64,000 bases of DNA from contig OZ023273.1 in NCBI GenBank assembly GCA_964007475.1, positions 57,679,834 to 57,743,833 on the forward strand, written 5' to 3'. The translations under genes and the position numbers were made by a program. The notes under the pieces are model-generated. The model had not been told where the DNA came from. It saw only the letters and a program-made list of their open reading frames with translations, and did no database searches. The stretch's first letter is position 1, and each line of letters begins with the position of its first letter. Shown piece after piece: positions 39,601 to 52,376 of the stretch. Origin of the DNA: Hybos culiciformis. Lineage: Eukaryota; Arthropoda; Insecta; Diptera; Hybotidae.

Positions 39601-42070
39601 AAAAAAAAGATTTATAAAACCGTTTACAGGTTTTTTTCATAATTTTAACTATTACAAAACTCGTCTTCAATTTTTAAGTGAAAGTAAGAATTACATATTC
39701 CAACGAAACAACAATAAAAATCAAATTTGCTGAATGCCCCTTTATTGAAGTAATTCTTGGCTTGATATTGTGAATCTGTTATGTTTATCACAATCTGTCA
39801 AGTTATGTTTAGTTTATCACAAAGAAGCTAAAATTTTATATAGTTTAATTTTAATTTAGTTTTACGTTCTTTACCGTTCATTTGCGTCAGTTAACATTGA
39901 GTTTTCTGCAGCATTTAAAAAAAACCCTTATATGTATGTATGCTTCAACAAGGGATATAACAAAATACTTCAAACAAAACAACAATAATTCAGAAGACTA
40001 AGACAGATTTCTTTTTTTTTGAAGCAAGGGAAGTGCAAAATTTCTCATGAACTTAGCTATTATAAAATAATATATAAATCGATTCGGAATATTTGCAAAT
40101 TAACATATCGATAGTTTAATCTTATTTAACCCAAATTATTACAATAAATTCTATTAAGTATAGCAAATTGTAAATTTCATAAAAAAAAAAAAAAAAAAAA
40201 AATATAAATTCGCTTTCATTTTAGTTAGTAACAAAATAAAATTTAGATAAAATATAAGTAAATAAATATGTACGTATAACTTTTAACATAAAACAATCAT
40301 GATTACGATGATAATGTTATTCACAATATTATCTTTCTGTTATAACTATTGAATAAGCACCAGCTGTCCAGTATTATTCAAGTTACTTGAGTACATCGAT
40401 TATGTTTTAAGAACATTTGTGTTCTATTTTCTTGAAGAAAAAGTTTTTCATTTGGAAAACAGTAAAAAAGATAACATTTTTCTTTTATTCAATGGAATTT
40501 ATTAATTCCATTATTTTGTCAGTAATACATGTATAAGTAATAATATAGGCATATGGCTAACACAAATTACATACAAAATTATATAAGAAATTTGAAACTA
40601 ACTCTAAATTATATTTATTAAATTTGTGAAAATAAGTATATCTAATCTGAAAATGTGATTTACTTTGTATTAGTTTGCTTTAATGTAAGAATTTAGTTCT
40701 CGCAACAAATTTTGATTAAAAAAAAATTTAATTTCTTTTATATTTGTTGTAGTTCAACGATAATGGCTTATAATGAGTTTATTTGTGGTATATTTTTCTA
40801 AAACTAAATTAAAACGTTTCTACTCGATGACAATCCGAACCGAAATTTTATAAAAAGGGGGCCGAAAATATCTAATATGTACATATCTTTATATACATAT
40901 AGTTATATGTAAATATAAGATATCAATTTTTATGTCGGATTCAACTTATATCATTTACGTTTAAACCACAATTATTAATCATATTTTTTTATAATTATTC
41001 TAAAATTTTAATAAAAATTACGATTAAAGTTTTAACAACCAAAATATTATAAATTCGATCTGGCGGTGTAATTATTCAAACTTCAAGGCAATCTTTCAGT
41101 TCGCTGCTTCAGTAAATTTTAATCTAATCCTCCTGTATTTAATTAAATTTATTTTATATTTGTTGGCTAAAAAGCATATTCTTGAGTTTTTTAAAAAAAC
41201 GAGTATATATTTCCTGTATAGTTGTGAAACATAAATCGAAATATCGGAACATAAAGATTAATTTTTTTAAGTACAAATACTTAATTAATGAGTAGGGGCA
41301 TACAGTAAATAAATAAATTGTATATATTCAATATAACATTGAGTTCAATTACGTTTACGGCAAATCCAATAAATGACACTAAAACTGAATAAGAACGTCC
41401 AAAAATAAGAGATAAATTTGTACGAATCAGCAAAGTGGACCAATTATATGTATACTTACTTATTTTGTAATTTTTTTTGTCTAAACGTGCTAGAATGTTA
41501 AACAAACAATATTTTTACCATTCACTACATTTAAAAGACCAAAATAATTCAACGAAACAAATGAAAGTTTATTTTCATAAAAATATGTACCTTCATATTA
41601 ATTATACAAAATTTTAATTTACAATTTTTTCTATTTTTGTACTATACTTTACTTAGTACAGTATGTGAAATACAATACAAATTAATTTTCATACATAATT
41701 GTTATTTCCGCACAGTGAGATATTTTTAAAGAAAGAGATAACGACTTAATCTGATGAACATATTGTGAGACTCTACCTGGATCTGTTATCAAGTTTTTAA
41801 AGCGAGAATTATAAATGCCAATAAGAGCGCAAATCCTATACGTTATGTGTATCGTAATATCCTTATGTCTATATAATTAGATTATTATGAGCGATTAAAA
41901 CGAATATCCGATATGCGTGCTTCTTTATCTAACTAATTAATTTAACTCTAATTTTTTTTCTAAATGGTAGTAAAATATTCTTATTATTGTTATGATTATC
42001 TTAAAAAAATATATTAAGTCCCACCGTACGAAATTTTTTATATTCATATATTTATGTACAAAATATATAT
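36643..42070. other. Gene-free AT-rich stretch
   Basis: No gene supported. The only minus-strand frame of note (41281-41505) is low-complexity. A 22-base A run occurs at 40181-40202. The CAP gene promoter should lie near 36.2-36.5 kb, but no convincing core element was identified. Confidence 0.5.
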
Positions 42071-42483
42071 TTATTTTTTTGAATTCATTGTAATATTAAT
42101 AACTTGTCTTGTCCTCGGACTCGGTATTCTTTTCATCATTCGTCTGCATATAAATGGAGGTGGCTTAAAAGTTTTATAAGAACCATCCACTTGGCCATTG
42201 TTAATAGTTAAATAAAGACCATCCTGTTGATATAATTGATTTCCATCATTTATTATTTGTTGACCAATTTGTAATTCCTTTTTTAACATATTCACATCTC
42301 TCATGCACTGACAACAATCGGTTAACTGTATTCGTTGTAATTCTTTCGGAATAAAATCATTAAAATTATTTATTTGACTGTTGTTATGAAAACGAAACCC
42401 ATTATAAACGTCATTTTTATCAGATTCTGAATCGCAGTCAGCTTCACCAGTATCACCACAATCATTATCATCATTTTCTTTCA
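42071..42483 (-). CDS. Unrecognised gene, terminal exon
   Basis: Acceptor TTTACAG|TGAAAG, then KENDDNDCGDTGEADCD and a basic C-terminus, with a TAA stop. AATAAA overlaps the stop codon region (42068-42073 on the minus strand). Confidence 0.75.
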
Positions 42484-44808
42484 CTGTAAATTAAACACAA
42501 ACCATTGAATAATTTAATCGGAAATCTATTAACATTGCGCCTAATTTTATTTTTTAAGTATCATTTTAAGTATCGTATTCTACCAATGGCCGTAATCTCT
42601 AAAAGTAATAATCTCTCGAAATTTGATTTCCCGAAGGAAAGAAAATAAAAAGCATCAATGGTATTTGGCGGAATTTATTTAAGTCGAGAACAGTGCCAAT
42701 AAAAGTATGTTATGAGATTGAAATATTTTTAACAAGAATAAATTAACTCATAGAAACAGAAAAAACAGTTTTCTTAAAAATCTATTAAATTGAAATGTCT
42801 TCAATATTCCAAGCCAATTTTATTTCAAATAGCCTTAAGTATAATAATTAAATTAATAATATTTTTGAGTTTACAATTAACTTCTATCCGTAAAATTGAA
42901 TTTGTCAACAGCTTTTTTTCTTTTTTATAAAAAAAAAAAATTATTAAGCAAAGAACTTAAGTAAATTAAAAAGAAAAAAATTTAATTTTATATGGATGTG
43001 TGTCTATTACCATTTTGATCAGTTAACATTTCTACACCGCGAACGATTAAATTTTTTGATAATTCATTGGGTGATGATGTTCTTATTATATTTTTTATTT
43101 CTGATTGTTCATACTGATGTTGCTGTCGCTTCTGTTGTTCCCTTTTAATTTGTTTATATTGCTCACAGAAAAAAGGCAATCTTCTTGGGTCTCTTTTTAC
43201 ATCCTGCTGAGCTAAAGTTTTAGTGTCTGGTTGCATTTTTAATGAGAATATAATAAGTGGTGGTTTAATTTTTTTTTCTGCCCTACAAAGAAAGCAACTT
43301 GTTTACAAACTTAAAATATTGAAAAGTTTACGAATGTGCATTATTGTATAACCGCATCTTATGAAGTTTCGTATTAATAAAACTCAGGCTTATGCATAAT
43401 TTCTTCTTGTTAATAGAAATTGATTATAATGAACAATATTGTTAGAGAAAGTTTATAGACAGTTTTTTTTTAGCTGAATTTGATATCTACCTTAATACAC
43501 CGTTTATAGAATATACCGCTAGTGACCATGACCTTTCTTTATTCGATAGAAGGAGGCTTGTTTTTGAAGAATTTAACCAAAGGAACTAGTTTTCATTTGT
43601 ATACCTATATTATTTATTGTTCAGTACATGTGTACATATTTATGGAAATATTATGGTACATTGAAAAAGACATTTCGTTTTCTATAATCAACAATACTAA
43701 TTTTAATTTATAAATTATGAACATAATATCTGGTTAGAAAATATACCTATAACAGAAATTAATCACTCCTGTCCAAACATTTATTTAATTTACCATAATT
43801 TCATAAAAAAAAAATGTTTAAATAACAAAAATAATGAAAATTTTCTAAGTTATAAAAATAAGTCTCAAACAACTTATAAAGTTAACCAATTTATCACATA
43901 TTTTATTACAGAGATGAGAAACGACCATTACTAATGATTCAATGATAATTATTTGATGTGGTAATCAAAATAAGAAGTATTGAATTGTCACCACTTTCAT
44001 ACTGTGTATTTTTTAATTCTATACCTTATAATAATAATCAATGTATAAAGGCATACATTAAGTATGTTATTTGCATAGTGTAAATAAACAAAATAAAACT
44101 GAATTAAAATTTTATTTTAGCTTTTTGTTTTTTCAATAAAAAAAAAAATATTAGGAAAATTTATATGTATTTAATCCAAAAACATTTTTAATATGATATT
44201 ACGAAATGAAATATCTCTCATAAAATGTAAATTTTTCCATGTTCTACATCGTTCTTAAACATAAAATTTTCTATTTTTATGATATTGATTGGCAAAAAAA
44301 TACAAAATAAATCATACACCTTGTAGTTTTAATAATAGCCTTGAATAGATTTAACAATAACAAATCAAAATATTTACAAATTCAGAAAAGAAAGAAAAAA
44401 TTATTTGATTTTTTTTTTATAGAAACATAAATGCATACAAAATTAATTCAAGCCCAATCATCAGCTAAACATGAAAATCTTAAAATCGACGAAGTTACAT
44501 TCGACCAAGCGCTACCAAGCGTTAAATTTTCGACGACAATTAAATGTTTGGTGTACGTTTAAAATTATTATGTTAATATTTTATCATATACTTTTAATTT
44601 TAACAAACCTTTGTAAAATACGAGGTGTTGTCCTACTATCCTCATTTGTGTTGCTTTTCATATTACGAATAACACATGGCCTCTGAATAACACCCATTGC
44701 TGGTTGCGGTGCTACATTAGTTTCAGCACAGATTGGATCTCGAATAATTGGAACAAATCGCCTTTCTGTCAAGCGAATACGTGTGCACAACATTACGTTC
44801 AAATTGAA
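42071..44808 (-). CDS. Unrecognised protein, three 3'-terminal exons of a minus-strand gene
   Basis: Exons 44808-44609, 43282-43011 and 42483-42071 have GT-AG sites, and their phases join exactly (CAA AG|G and AAT G|TG), giving about 294 residues ending at a stop; this is strong support for a real gene. I do not recognise the family. The first exon reads FNLNVMLCTRIRL and is rich in Arg/Pro/Thr. The second has a charged, Gln/Lys-rich helix (CEQYKQIKREQQKRQQHQ). The third starts with an acidic Asp/Glu/Asn tract, then a CxxC (DCCQCM), a likely short coiled coil, and a basic tail (ICRRMMKRIPSPRTRQ). No signal peptide or membrane segment is visible, suggesting an intracellular, possibly nuclear, protein. 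An in-frame ATG five codons after the first acceptor could be the start, or exons lie further right. Confidence 0.75.
43011..43282 (-). CDS. Unrecognised gene, middle exon
   Basis: Acceptor TTTGTAG|GGCAGA and donor AATG|GTAATA. 90 full codons include the Gln/Lys-rich helix. The next exon supplies TG to complete a Val codon. Confidence 0.75.
44609..44808 (-). CDS. Unrecognised gene, first visible exon
   Basis: Acceptor TTTTTTTACAG|TTCAAT in phase 0 and donor CAAAG|GTTTGT in phase 2, with 66 full codons. Only about 29 intron bases separate the acceptor from the end of the Helitron-like copy B. Confidence 0.7.
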
Positions 44809-44837
44809 CTGTAAAAAAATAAATTTTATATACATTA

Positions 44838-46475
44838 CTAGCTGTACCCGCACACACGTTGTTGTGGAACACACGTTGTAAGTGAAATTTTTGTTGTCAG
44901 ATTTATGAACAATTATAGGAGCTAGTTATTTCATAAATTTGGGAAAATATCTAAGAAGAATTAATATTTATCATTTCTATGTACTTATTCAACACTTAAA
45001 TCGTATGTAATCGAATGATATCCTTCTTTTAAACAGGTTTCCAAACCAAACCAAATTTGTGTTTTTATCCATTTCCTTTTTTTTATGAATCAAATTTGAA
45101 TGAAATCGGAAGAACTTTTGCAGTCCTCCCCGGGAGGGATTTCTGGGTAGGGTGCCATTCAAATTAGCCTATAACGACCCCGAGACAAAGAGACGGTGTA
45201 AATTTCGAAACGATCGGTTGAGTGGTTTAGTTTTTAATATTTTGTAGTTATTAGTAATAAAGAAATTGATTTCTATATATTCGAAGAGACCCCCTAAAAA
45301 GAGGGGGCCAAATTTTTTGCTACGAAATTCGTGTGTTTAATCATTTTTATGTACCAAATTTAAATGAAATCGGACAAAATTTTGAAGTCCTACCCTAGGG
45401 TAGGAGGTCAATAAATTTTTTATTACGAAATATATGTGTAATCATTTCTTCTTTTTACGTGTCAAATTTGAATGAAATCGGACGAACTTTTGAAGTCCGC
45501 CTTTGGGGGAGGTCGCTGAGTAGGAGGTCAACAAATTTTTTGTTACGAAATTGTGTGTAATTATTTCCTCTTCTTACGCACCAAATTTAAATGAAATCGG
45601 ACGAACTTTTAAAGTCCGCCCCCAGGGAGGTCCCTGGATAGGTGGTCAACAAATTTTTTGTTACGAAATTTGTGTGTAATCAGTTCCTCTTTTTACGTAC
45701 CAAATTTGAATGAAATCGGACGAACTTTACAAGTCCGCCCCCAGGGGAGTTCTTTGGGTAGGAGGTCTCTGGGTAGGAGGTCTCTGGGTAAAAGGTCTCT
45801 GGGTAGCAGGTCTCTGGGTAGGAGGTCAACAAATTTTTTGTTACGAAATTGTGTGTAATTATTTCCTCTTCTACGTACCAAATTTAAATAAAATCGGACG
45901 AACTTTTAAAGTCCGCCCCCAGGGAGGTCTCTGGATAGGAGGTCAACAAATTTTCTGTTACGAAATTTGTGTGTAATCAGCTCCTCTTTTTACATACCAA
46001 ATTTGAATGAAATCGGACGAACTTTTGATGTCCGCCCCCAGGGAAAGTCTCTGGGTAGGAGGTCCCTGGGTAGGAGGTCGCTGGGTAGGAGGTCAACAAA
46101 TATTTTGTTACGGAATTTGTGTGTAATCACTTAATCTTTTTACGTACCAAATTTGAATGAAATCGGACGAACTTTTGAAGTCCGCCCCCGGGGGAAGTCC
46201 CTGGGTAGGAGGCCAATCAAATTTTAAAATAGCCTATAACGACCCCCGAAAAAACAATAAAATTTCGTCGAAAAATTAAAAAAAAAATTTTAAGGGTGAA
46301 CAACCCTTATCACTTAGGGGTATGGAAAATAGATAGTAGCCGATTCTCAGACCTACTAAATACGCATATAAAATACGCATATAAAATTTGGTAAAAATCG
46401 GTAAAACCGTTTCGGAGGAGTACGGTAACTAACATTGTGACATGGAAATTTTATATACATATTAGAAGATATAGA
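44838..46475 (-). mobile_element. Helitron-like element, copy B
   Basis: Reading on the minus strand it starts TC after A (46476) and ends CTAG before T (44837), as in copy A, and shares the 3' end ACACGTTGTTGTGGAAC, the body and the tandem units. Its 5' part differs from copy A and carries a TCCGAAACGGTTTTACCGAT segment and GGTCTGAGAATCGGC, sequences I have seen associated with dispersed insect repeats. It is 1,638 bases with no open frame for a replicase. It sits in the intron, or just upstream, of the unrecognised minus-strand gene. Confidence 0.55.
45390..46215. repeat. Nested tandem array in copy B
   Basis: About seven units, spaced about 110 to 170 bases, share CAACAAATTTTTTGTTACG, ACCAAATTTGAATGAAATC and GGACGAACTTTTGAAGTCC. 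Inside, a 15-base unit GGTCTCTGGGTAGGA is repeated five times (about 45752-45825). This is the same organisation as in copy A but with different unit numbers. Confidence 0.85.
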
Positions 46476-46494
46476 TCTTCAAATTCAAACGCAT

Positions 46495-46640
46495 AAAATG
46501 GTATAACGCGGTCAGTGTGTATTATCCCACGGTTCGGTTGTGGGTTCGATTCCTACCTTGGACTGGAATTTGTGCCAATTTTTCAATTTGTTCATTCAAG
46601 TGAATTAACTGTTTATGTTGTGGGAAACATAACAAGTTCA
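46495..46640 (+). repeat. tRNA-derived SINE-like copy 2
   Basis: A perfect box B GGTTCGATTCC (46542-46552) follows a diverged box A region (ATAACGCGGTCAGTG). The tail CTGGAATTTGTG, then CAATTTGTTCATTCAAGTGAATTAA, matches the copy near 61.9 kb. It starts about 20 bases beyond the outer end of Helitron-like copy B. Confidence 0.7.
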
Positions 46641-47076
46641 GAAAAGGGAAAAGTTATTATAATTTTTTATATCCATTGCTTATATTCGAAATGATAATAA
46701 AGGATTTTTAAATTTTTGTTTGTTATCACTTAGCCAGTTTTGACACAATTTGCGTATTATTATTGAATTCCAATATAAGAAATGGTTTTTGAGAATATTT
46801 ACTACAATAAGAAAGTTCTAAATGAAAATACTATAGTTAACGTGTTTATAGGAAGAAGTTGAATATTTCAAATTTTATTTATACTGTGAAACTGAAGTGT
46901 ATGAAGAATTGATTTTTTTTTTTAATTTTCTTTTTAACTATATAACAAGTTGTTTTTCTTCCCACAAAAGAGATAACCACAACAATATTTTTATATGTAG
47001 CAAATATACAAACATATATACACACATAAATATATAAAACATTTATTATTTTTTATTTATTTATTTTTCTTTGCAG

Positions 47077-47143
47077 TTTTTATCAAAATATCCCCATTGT
47101 TGATGATGGCCCGACATCGCAATATCTCTTAATGGGCTTTTAA
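47077..47143 (+). CDS. Possible terminal exon of an unidentified plus-strand gene
   Basis: A strong acceptor (long T-rich tract, TTTCTTTGCAG) is followed by one leftover base and 21 codons, reading FYQNIPIVDDGP then TSQYLLMGF, and a TAA. AATAAA lies at 47163-47168. The DNA is less AT-rich than the flanks. A second frame, FIKISPLLMM to a TAA, is also open, so the reading frame is not certain. No upstream partner exon was found. Confidence 0.35.
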
Positions 47144-48777
47144 TGGCTCATATCCTTCAACTAATAAAACAACACCATTTATTATTATGTATATTTTCGC
47201 AAGAAAAAGCACAACATAAATTTTTCATGCTTTTTAGTAGGTGCGTAAGTTCTTATTTTTCCGCTTTTTGTTAAAGTTGACTGCTCTATCCTTGTTGTTG
47301 TTTATTTTTAACATTAAATGATATAGTAATACTTTTTTTCCCTTCAATATTTTTCTTTTTACTCTTCTTGTAAAAATATTTATTTCTTTGGCAACGACTA
47401 ATTTTTTTTTTTTTTATTGGACTACATTAATTTTTCCTGTTCACTTTTCCCACTTACAATAAAGCTTTGCATATTTAAATAATTAAATATTTAATGTTAA
47501 CGAATTCATTTAAAATATCTTAAATTTTTGTACTTATAAATTGAATGTAGGATGCAGAACAAATTTCGGCATATAATATTCTCAAAGTTTTTTTTCTAAC
47601 TCAGAGTTTAGTGCCTAGATGGAAAAAGCGTAAAAAAAAACGGCAGGCTTTCAGTACCCATGAAGTTAAAAATCGTTTGAAACCTTTCTACAAGTGATGA
47701 GTGAAATTTTCATTAATGTATAATTGTATATATTTAATAATTCAATTTTATATGAAATCCAGGAGGAAAAACTAAAAATAAGTGTTTGTACTTCTGTCAA
47801 TCTAATGTCTCTCTACCAGCCAAAAAAATATGAGTGAAGAAAACAGGGACAAGGTTCCATATAACTTTAAAACATTTTTATGGATGGAAATATTTTACTA
47901 AGGACTTTTTTTTTTTTAGAAACATTAGTTATAGAATTTAGACTATATTTAGTACTTTAATATTTTCTTGATTTCATTTTCTTTATCCTTATAAGATTAC
48001 TAAGTTGATTAACTTAAATATACAATAATGGAAGAGTTTACTTTATATTGTAAAAAGAATTTGTATAAAATTAATTCAAAAATTAGTTTTTTGCTACCTT
48101 AAAAAACGCATAATTTTTTGGGATAAAATTTTGTATTTTTTTGTACAAACAATAAAGCTTCAAGTTTCATTAAAAAAAAATCTTTCTAAGTGAATTCTGC
48201 CTAACATGACCGTCATTACATTCTTAGAGCTTTTCCGACAAGCCGAGTCTTTTTTTTAAATATGATAGACAAGTGATAAGCTTATACTCGTATATAATAT
48301 ACTACATACAGATTTAAAAACTACATTATTTAGAGTTAAAGAGTTTAAAAATTAAAAACGAAATGGTTTTTAAACTATAAATCAGCATGTTAAATTCATT
48401 ATTTCAACATGAACACAATCATGAATATTTTCTTTTTACAATTTCCTTTTTAACATGAATAAAGTAAAGTAATGTAGTGGTGTTATCCTTATCTCCCTTG
48501 CAATTATTTCGTTTGTGATGGGAAGTTTAAAACAATTTTTTTAACCCATATCTTTTTATTCATTATTCGTATTCCTATAAAACTTAGATTACCAATACCT
48601 TCTTTAACTAACCAGTTCGTAGAATTAATAAATAATAAGTCAAAAAATTGATTTCCGTGAAATCAACCCAATCCAAAACTTGTTTAACTGTTGATGAATA
48701 TAAATCCAGACTGTAGCTATACTTCAAAAATAAAATTTGGTTCTCTAGTTTATTTCTTTTTTTTTTATAAATTAGAA

Positions 48778-48831
48778 ATATGTATATTAAATATAATATG
48801 TATATTAAATATAATATGTATATTAAATATG
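48778..48831. repeat. Three 18-base tandem units
   Basis: ATATGTATATTAAATATA is repeated three times, with one change in the last unit. Confidence 0.9.
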
Positions 48832-50802
48832 TGAAAAATATACAATAAGTTTAGCAATTTTATTATAACATATTATGTTAAAAAATTTCGAGTATTATTT
48901 ATAAAATTAAATTACATTACCTAGTTTTTTTTTTTTTATTTTTTAATATAAAATCGATTTTAATCCTTTGTTTCTTTTTATAAAACAACACGAACATTCA
49001 AGTGATGACGGACAAGTTCAATATAAATCGGTGGAAATCGAATGCCAAAAACAGCACTTTGGTGTCTGAATAACTACATACTGCCATATCGAGTTTTATT
49101 TAACAAATAAATTTAAAAATATTAAAAAAAACACATTTTAATTTCTTATAAATACTTAGGTAATGAATAAAAAAAATATAAAAAAGATAAGTATTAAATA
49201 TAATGTATCTATCTACTTAAAATATTATTGGACAAGATTTTAAAAAAGATTTTCTTTATTACACTATAATAAAGATTGAATTGAATTACGTGTAAGTTAC
49301 CTTTACCTAATAATTATTATAATAAGTTAATTTTTTTTGTGTTTAACTAATTTTTAAATTAAATAATAAACATTGATTTTCAATAAATATATAAATTGAA
49401 TTTTTTTCACTATTCAATTTTCACCATTTAATAAAGAATTTTCATCGTTGATCACATATTAAAACATTTAACTTTAAAAATAAAATATTAAGCTTATCAA
49501 ATTGCAGTCAATATAACTACTAAACATAAAAAGTAGATCAACATAAAAAGGAACCCTTGTTATGATTTTTCTGCAAAAAAAACATTTTTTTTTTCTACAT
49601 CATAAGAGAGAAGAAGGTTTCGCACTGACATTTTTTTTAGATTCTTTTTTAATGCGTGTTTGATGCAAAATAACAATATGGCATTCAAAACTATTATAAT
49701 AATTTCATAATTTGATTTTGATCGATTTTAAACTATGGAAACTATATATTTTAATACTATTTGGCTAAAAAAAAGGATTTTTTTTAAAGATAATACTACT
49801 CTGAGATTATTGAATTAATTTATTGTAAAATTTAGGTAAATAAGACAAACAAGCATTTCCTATTTGTATACTCCTTCAATAATTGAATTGTCTGGAACAA
49901 CTTAGGTTCCCATAATTATTGATACTACTAACGCTCAGCAATTATAACAAGAATTTACAAACTAAGGGCCATTTTTAATTAAAAAATTTTCCCTTTTTAA
50001 TTTATAATTTGGGCGGGCGGCCCAAAAATTAAATTAAAGCAATATAATCTGAAAGTTGTTAATTGGTATCTTTGGCTGTTTCATTTGTCTTAAAAATTAT
50101 TCTATATGACATTGTTTTTTACAAATTAACAATAAAATGTTTCTCTAGTTGAAGCAATAAGCTTATATAGGAACTATTTATCACTGTAAAATTCCAAAGT
50201 TTAGTGATATTTCAGAACACCATTGTTAGAGAAACTATACGGCTCGGGAAAAACAAAAGTAAAGCTTCTATTTGTTTCGAACCATTTTCTTTTTTTCTAA
50301 AAAATATTTATATTTAATATATGTTGCGATATATGAATGAAAATATGGCCAATTAGGGGCTGTTTTATTTTTATTCCTCATTGTTCTTTTTTATTTCTGT
50401 GATACATTCGTTGAACAGAATATATGAAATTTTCACGCGAAAATTTTCCCCTTGAGTCCGTTTTTTTTATTTTTCCAACTTTTATATATTTCTTTTTAAA
50501 ACTTAAATATCATATATGAATAGAAGAGGAAATCACGAAAATTTTAACTTTATTAAATATACATTATTACACATGTTTTTTTTTTTTGTATATACCTGGA
50601 AAAAGCCGCTATTAAAACAAAACAGTAAACAAAAAAGATAAGATTTTTTCTTTGTAGTGTTGTTTGTATTATTATTAGGTATCGTATAATATAATAAACA
50701 TTTATAAAATAATACGTTTATGTACGAATGTAACAAAAAGTTAACTAGCGTGCAAATGAGCAAGTCGTATTTTTGAATTTTAATATATAAACAGAACGTA
50801 AT

Positions 50803-52321
50803 TAGTGTTTTCAACCCGGGTAACCGGGTGTCGGGTAACCGGGTGTCGGGTACCCGCAAATTTGACCATTATTTCGGGTATTTCAAAACCCGGGTAGTAA
50901 CATCGGGTATCCGGGTATCAAAGTTTTGAAATTCAAACAGCAAATTTCAAAACCAAATTGCACAGTTATAGGCGAGCTTAAAAAATAATTTCGCATTCGA
51001 AAATTTGAAATATTGATTTACATGTTACATGTTACATGTTTTATAAGTTGGCCGTGTCCGAAATAAATTAATGCCCAGTAAATATTTGTTCACCAGGATA
51101 TTTAATCGGTTGTGTTTTGGCCGTTTTTACTGGGTTTGTCTATATATTGGTTTCCCTTTATCCTCATTCCACAATTAAAAACAAAAAAATTTTGAAATTT
51201 TGTTCAAATCTTATCAGTTCCTTTGAAATTTTAATGAACGCGTCTTGTTGTTAAAATTGAGAAAGATACATGCGTTTTTAAAATAAAAAATTAAAAATGA
51301 TTAAAAAAATTTATAAAAAAAAAATTAATTTTTAATTAAAGTACTTAACAAGTAAAAAAAAAATGCATTTTTAATTAAACTTAACAAATAAAAAAAATTT
51401 CAAATTTCAATAAAGTATTGTAAATAAAATTTTGCTTTTTTATAAATCAACATTTATTAATTTTTAGTTTTTTTTTTTTTTTTGTTATATTACAAGAGAT
51501 AGAATATATTATAAATAAAACTAATAAAAACAATTTTAGCTTTTTATTATTTTTAGAAAGAATTTGAGAAAATTTTAAGAAATCTTTCAGGAAGAAGCCC
51601 TTATATTTAAAAAACCATATTTGTGGAGAAGCCACTAATTTAATTTACTTTTATTTCATTTCGTTTCGTTTCTTTTTTATTGAATGATCAGGTAATGATA
51701 CCTGCTAGAAGCGAACGCATGTATGAATAGACTACCCGGTGCCAATATCAGGTAATCACTGGGTTTCTCTAACCTAATATTGACTGGGTTTTCACCTATA
51801 AAATATTTACTGGGTGCTTAATTGAATTATTTTTATTTCAAAAACATAGAAAAAAAAAATAGAATGTGTTTTTCTGAAAAAAATATTCTTTGTGCTTTTG
51901 ATTAATCAAAATACTGCTGAGCTGAGGAAGTGAAATTAAAAATCGTAAGTGAAGAAAAATTATACAAATTGATGTTGTGCGCTCGATTGAATTTTTTGTC
52001 TTTGCATCTTGTAAAATGTCTCGAGTCTGGAATTACTTTGAGAAATTAACATCCACTGAAACACTCGTAGCGTGTTTTTTCCATTGCTGGAATATTTTGT
52101 AGTAAATTAAGAAATAAAATGAGCCCAGATACATTAAATGCTTTAATTTTTATAAAATATTATTTTCTTAATAAACAAAAAATTTAAATTATTAATGGGT
52201 TTTTTTCCAGTTTTTTTTGTAATATTTCTTAATACCCGGGTAACCCGGGCTACCCGAAAACTTTGAAATATTACAACTCGAGTACCCAGGTACTTTTATT
52301 TTCGGGTATTTGCAAACACTA
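50803..52321. mobile_element. hAT element with CCCGGGTA-rich ends
   Basis: Ends TAGTGTTTTCAA and TTGCAAACACTA are imperfect inverted repeats (one mismatch), flanked by an exact 8-base duplication AACGTAAT (50795-50802 and 52322-52329), the hAT signature. ACCCGGGTA and CGGGTA motifs recur just inside both ends and probably serve as transposase sub-terminal sites. It is 1,519 bases with no transposase frame. Confidence 0.88.
51068..51824. repeat. Internal inverted repeat within the hAT element
   Basis: AATTAATGCCCAGTAAATATT near 51068 is mirrored by AATATTTACTGGGTGCTTAATT near 51803. No duplication flanks it, so it may be an internal feature or the remnant of a nested element. Confidence 0.5.
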
Positions 52322-52376
52322 AACGTAATAAATACATAGATAATAACTCACTTTATAATAAAGCCAGGTAATTTAA

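Larger units (their letters stand above)
46641..50802. other. Mostly gene-free AT-rich stretch
   Basis: Apart from a possible 21-codon terminal exon at 47077-47143 and a short tandem repeat at 48778-48831, I see no supported feature. Confidence 0.5.

Noticed and set aside
45658..45976. Frames encoding LGRRSLGRRS, LPRDLLPRDL and LWVGGLWVGG
   Set aside because: Same cause in copy B: periodic non-coding repeat, open on both strands.
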